A DNA stretch of 15,817 nt from Oribacterium sp. Lineage in GTDB: Bacteria > Bacillota_A > Clostridia > Lachnospirales > Lachnospiraceae. Position 1 is the stretch's first letter. Every line of letters starts with the position of its first letter. The stretch spans positions 1 through 15,817 of the forward strand of contig JAGAXP010000144.1 in the NCBI GenBank assembly GCA_017940955.1, in the 5' to 3' direction. Made by a program: the position numbers and the translations under genes. This document shows positions 14,175 through 15,817 of the stretch, piece after piece. The notes under the pieces are model-generated. The model searched no databases. It saw nothing but the letters and a program-made list of their open reading frames with translations, and was not told where the DNA came from.

Positions 14175-14405
14175 ATGAATAAAAATATGATTTTATCAGC
14201 TTTGTTAGGATTGATGATCACAGGTTGCAACAGAACTATCGTTGATACAACCTGGGCATACAAATATGCTGACATTAATGGTATCGGAACCGTTGAGGTT
14301 TCCTCATGGACGGATTATGAGAACTCAGACATGATCCAGATAAAGGCTAAAGATGGGACTGTTTATTTGACGCATTCGGTTAATGTAATTCTAAGAACAA
14401 AGTAA
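14175..14405 (+). CDS. Small VDTT-type lipoprotein
   Basis: A 76-residue protein starting MNKNMILSALLGLMITGCNR has a short basic N-terminus, a hydrophobic segment and a lipobox (ITGC), so it should be processed and lipidated at Cys18 and held on the outer face of the membrane. The mature part starts NRTIVDTTWAYKYADI and includes VEVSSWTDYENSDMIQIKAK and a VYLTHSVNVIL ending. It resembles a small, widespread Firmicute family with VDTT, SW-DYE-D and THS-NV motifs, often found in mobile regions; its function is unknown. ATG 14175 is chosen because GGAGGGGGG lies just before it; the in-frame ATG 14160 has no site. It is a single gene with its own terminator. Confidence 0.8.
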   Translation: MNKNMILSALLGLMITGCNRTIVDTTWAYKYADINGIGTVEVSSWTDYENSDMIQIKAKDGTVYLTHSVNVILRTK

Positions 14406-14410
14406 AAAAC

Positions 14411-14449
14411 AAAGCAGATGTAAGTTGAACTTTACTTGCATCTGCTTTT
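14411..14449 (+). terminator. Intrinsic terminator after lipoprotein
   Basis: A stem of 15 positions (AAAGCAGATG/CATCTGCTTT, a T-G pair, then AAGT/ACTT) with an 8-base loop and a TTTT end begins 6 bases past the stop. Confidence 0.85.
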
Positions 14450-14490
14450 CTTGTCGATATCCCTAATTTCCTTGCGGTATCATTAAGTTA

Positions 14491-15110
14491 ATGATACTTA
14501 TCGGGAGACGGTGCTATGGATTTGCGGAAGACCGGGATTACAAAAGAAGAGAAGATGATAGTTCGTACATATTCAATTCACTCTCGCGAGATTGTTCTTG
14601 TGAGAACACTGACGAGCATCAGCATGAGGTTCATCCTGCGCAGAATTCCGGAGCAGGAAGACGCGGACTCATAACCATTAAGTCTGAATTTAACCCCGAA
14701 AAACCGTTTGGGGACAAACCAAGGATTATTGTGTCTCATAGCAACTCGACCGGTAAAAAACCTTTAATGACATATGGGATAGGAATTCGGAGGGTGAATT
14801 ATATTGGAGATTCAGAAATCCGATAAATGTTCCAATATCTGATCGTAAAGAAATAGATGATCTTGAATTTGCCATACGTGAACTAACAGATAAGATTTGT
14901 CTATTGGAAAGAAAGTATCTCCGTCTTCTTAATACAAAGACGGAGATTAAGCCAGCCGGAAGAAAGGCTAATCCAGAAAAGCTTGATGTACAAGCTGGAA
15001 AGGTCAAGGAACTGCAGGATCAGTGACTTAGTGAGAAGGAGATTACTGAACAGCTTCATATTGGGAGAGCTATTTTCTATAGGATGAAAAGGAGGCTGAG
15101 AGGTACATAG
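14491..15110 (+). pseudogene. Decayed recombinase-like gene
   Basis: Coding-like sequence runs through three segments. A first frame ends near an A6 tract (14755-14760) with GLITIKSEFNPEKPFGDKPR. After a one-base shift there, the frame continues as FNDIWDRNSEGELYWRFRNP and then a coiled helix (FAIRELTDKICLLERKYLRL). A TGA at 15024 interrupts it just before a clear HTH tail, LSEKEITEQLHIGRAIFYRM, ending KRRLRGT at TAG 15108. The GRKANPEKL stretch plus HTH resembles the C-terminus of small serine recombinases. No ribosome site is convincing at the 5' end. I read it as one gene broken by a frameshift and a stop; the family call rests on the HTH tail alone. Confidence 0.5.
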
Positions 15111-15617
15111 AACGAGCTATATAGTTTGAAATGATGATTCGAATATTTTTTGCCTTCCCAAAATGATGATGTGAAGCGCCAAATAACATTTCAAAATATT
15201 ATTTAACCAGTATAGAAATCGTATCTTTCTGGAGAAAAAAGTCATGTTAATGATGGAGATGCATAGTTTCGGCTTATATCTGCTTTTTCTTACTTCCAAG
15301 CGCAAATATTTCTGCATGCTGAAATGAAGGATTTCTCATTGAAGCAGTATTATATAGTTAAAAATACGCTTGATGGTAACTCGAAAGGTAGAATATATTA
15401 TCGTTCATATTGATTGAATATAAATATTGAAATTCAGATACATGTTTTACTGATTTTAAAGCATAATGCTTAAGTGTTATGGCGAATGTATAGCAAACAT
15501 AAAAATCCAAAGAGGTTCGCACATGGTAAATTAAACATATTATTATACAAACAATCAGAAATGAACTGTAACAGTTGTCAAGCATTTTTGATAATGTCCC
15601 GAAATAGTCTAATTATT
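15111..15617. other. AT-rich region without a gene
   Basis: No frame here has a ribosome site or a recognisable motif on either strand, and codon patterns look random. Confidence 0.5.
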
Positions 15618-15641
15618 AGCACCGGTTTTTCCGGTGCTTTT
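15618..15641 (+). terminator. Intrinsic terminator-like hairpin
   Basis: AGCACCGG (15618-15625) pairs perfectly with CCGGTGCT (15631-15638) around TTTTT and is followed by TTT. No gene ends directly upstream, so it may end an unrecognised transcript or a lost gene. Confidence 0.75.
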
Positions 15642-15770
15642 ATTGTCTCCTGCTTGCTTCCCTCCCCTTGTGCTGCATAGGCTCTCGGTTTCTCTTAAGG
15701 CTTGAATTCACGAGGGTTTTTAACAACATTGTATTTGATAACCCACCCAAGAAATTCTTTGATTTTTTAA

Positions 15771-15800
15771 TCTCTCGGAATCTTTCTTCCGAGAGATTTG
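15771..15800 (+). terminator. Intrinsic terminator-like hairpin
   Basis: TCTCTCGGAA (15771-15780) pairs perfectly with TTCCGAGAGA (15787-15796), with a 6-base loop and a short T-rich tail. It is preceded by T-rich DNA, so it could act on either strand for genes outside the window. The bases between the two hairpins show no gene. Confidence 0.7.
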
Positions 15801-15817
15801 TTTATGTTTCAAATATA

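Noticed and set aside
14755..14761. Programmed -1 frameshift site
   Set aside because: The heptamer begins with T, so P-site re-pairing is poor, and a TGA further on points to decay.

Overview
The window reads as an AT-rich accessory region of a low-GC Firmicute, most like a rumen or gut Lachnospiraceae such as Butyrivibrio or Pseudobutyrivibrio. That placement is an inference from codon usage, strong AGGAGG-type ribosome sites, the small VDTT-type lipoprotein and the family content; no rRNA or other marker is present. Genes are sparse, intergenic spaces are long, and several decayed reading frames, an insertion sequence and a serine recombinase with a mutated active site mark it as a region of repeated gene gain and loss.

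Layout. 1-1757: a near-complete IS4-family insertion sequence with 17-bp terminal inverted repeats and a DDE transposase. 1997-2268: a frameshifted gene remnant. 2384-3976: a Schlafen/AlbA_2-type ATP-binding regulator behind a 22-bp-period operator array and a strong promoter. 4018-4948: a small remnant and an unrecognised coiled-coil protein. 5232-5959: a serine-recombinase-like protein lacking the catalytic serine. 6140-7434: an orphan LytS-type membrane histidine kinase, reading away from an array of nine degenerate 22-bp repeats. 7530-8991: a short hypothetical gene, a promoter-to-terminator unit that could be a small RNA, a region of competing hairpins, a SatD-like fragment and an unrecognised gene. 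9263-10383: an Orc1/Cdc6-like AAA+ ATPase whose upstream region has a 29-bp-period repeat. 10384-11136: a long non-coding stretch with a polypyrimidine/polypurine inverted repeat and a tRNA-T-arm-like hairpin.

The most coherent system is the RNA-repair operon at 11190-13944: a 26-codon leader peptide, rtcB (3'-phosphate/5'-OH RNA ligase), prfH (GGQ release factor homologue without a codon-recognition domain), a cyclic-phosphate-processing receiver-like protein, and kptA/tpt1 (RNA 2'-phosphotransferase). From the families, the expected job is to release peptides from ribosomes nicked in the decoding centre, reseal the RNA, and clean up 2'-phosphate or cyclic-phosphate ends. Between leader and rtcB the sequence can fold two mutually exclusive ways: one hairpin buries the rtcB Shine-Dalgarno, while the alternative pairs leader codons with the sequestering arm and frees it. 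This suggests translational attenuation in which ribosome behaviour on the leader sets expression of a ribosome-repair system.

The rest of the window is a small lipoprotein with a terminator, a decayed recombinase-like gene, and about 700 bases with two terminator hairpins and no convincing gene. A recurring theme is that three unrelated genes (AlbA_2 regulator, histidine kinase, AAA+ ATPase) each have their own direct-repeat array upstream, with periods near 22, 31 and 29 bp.
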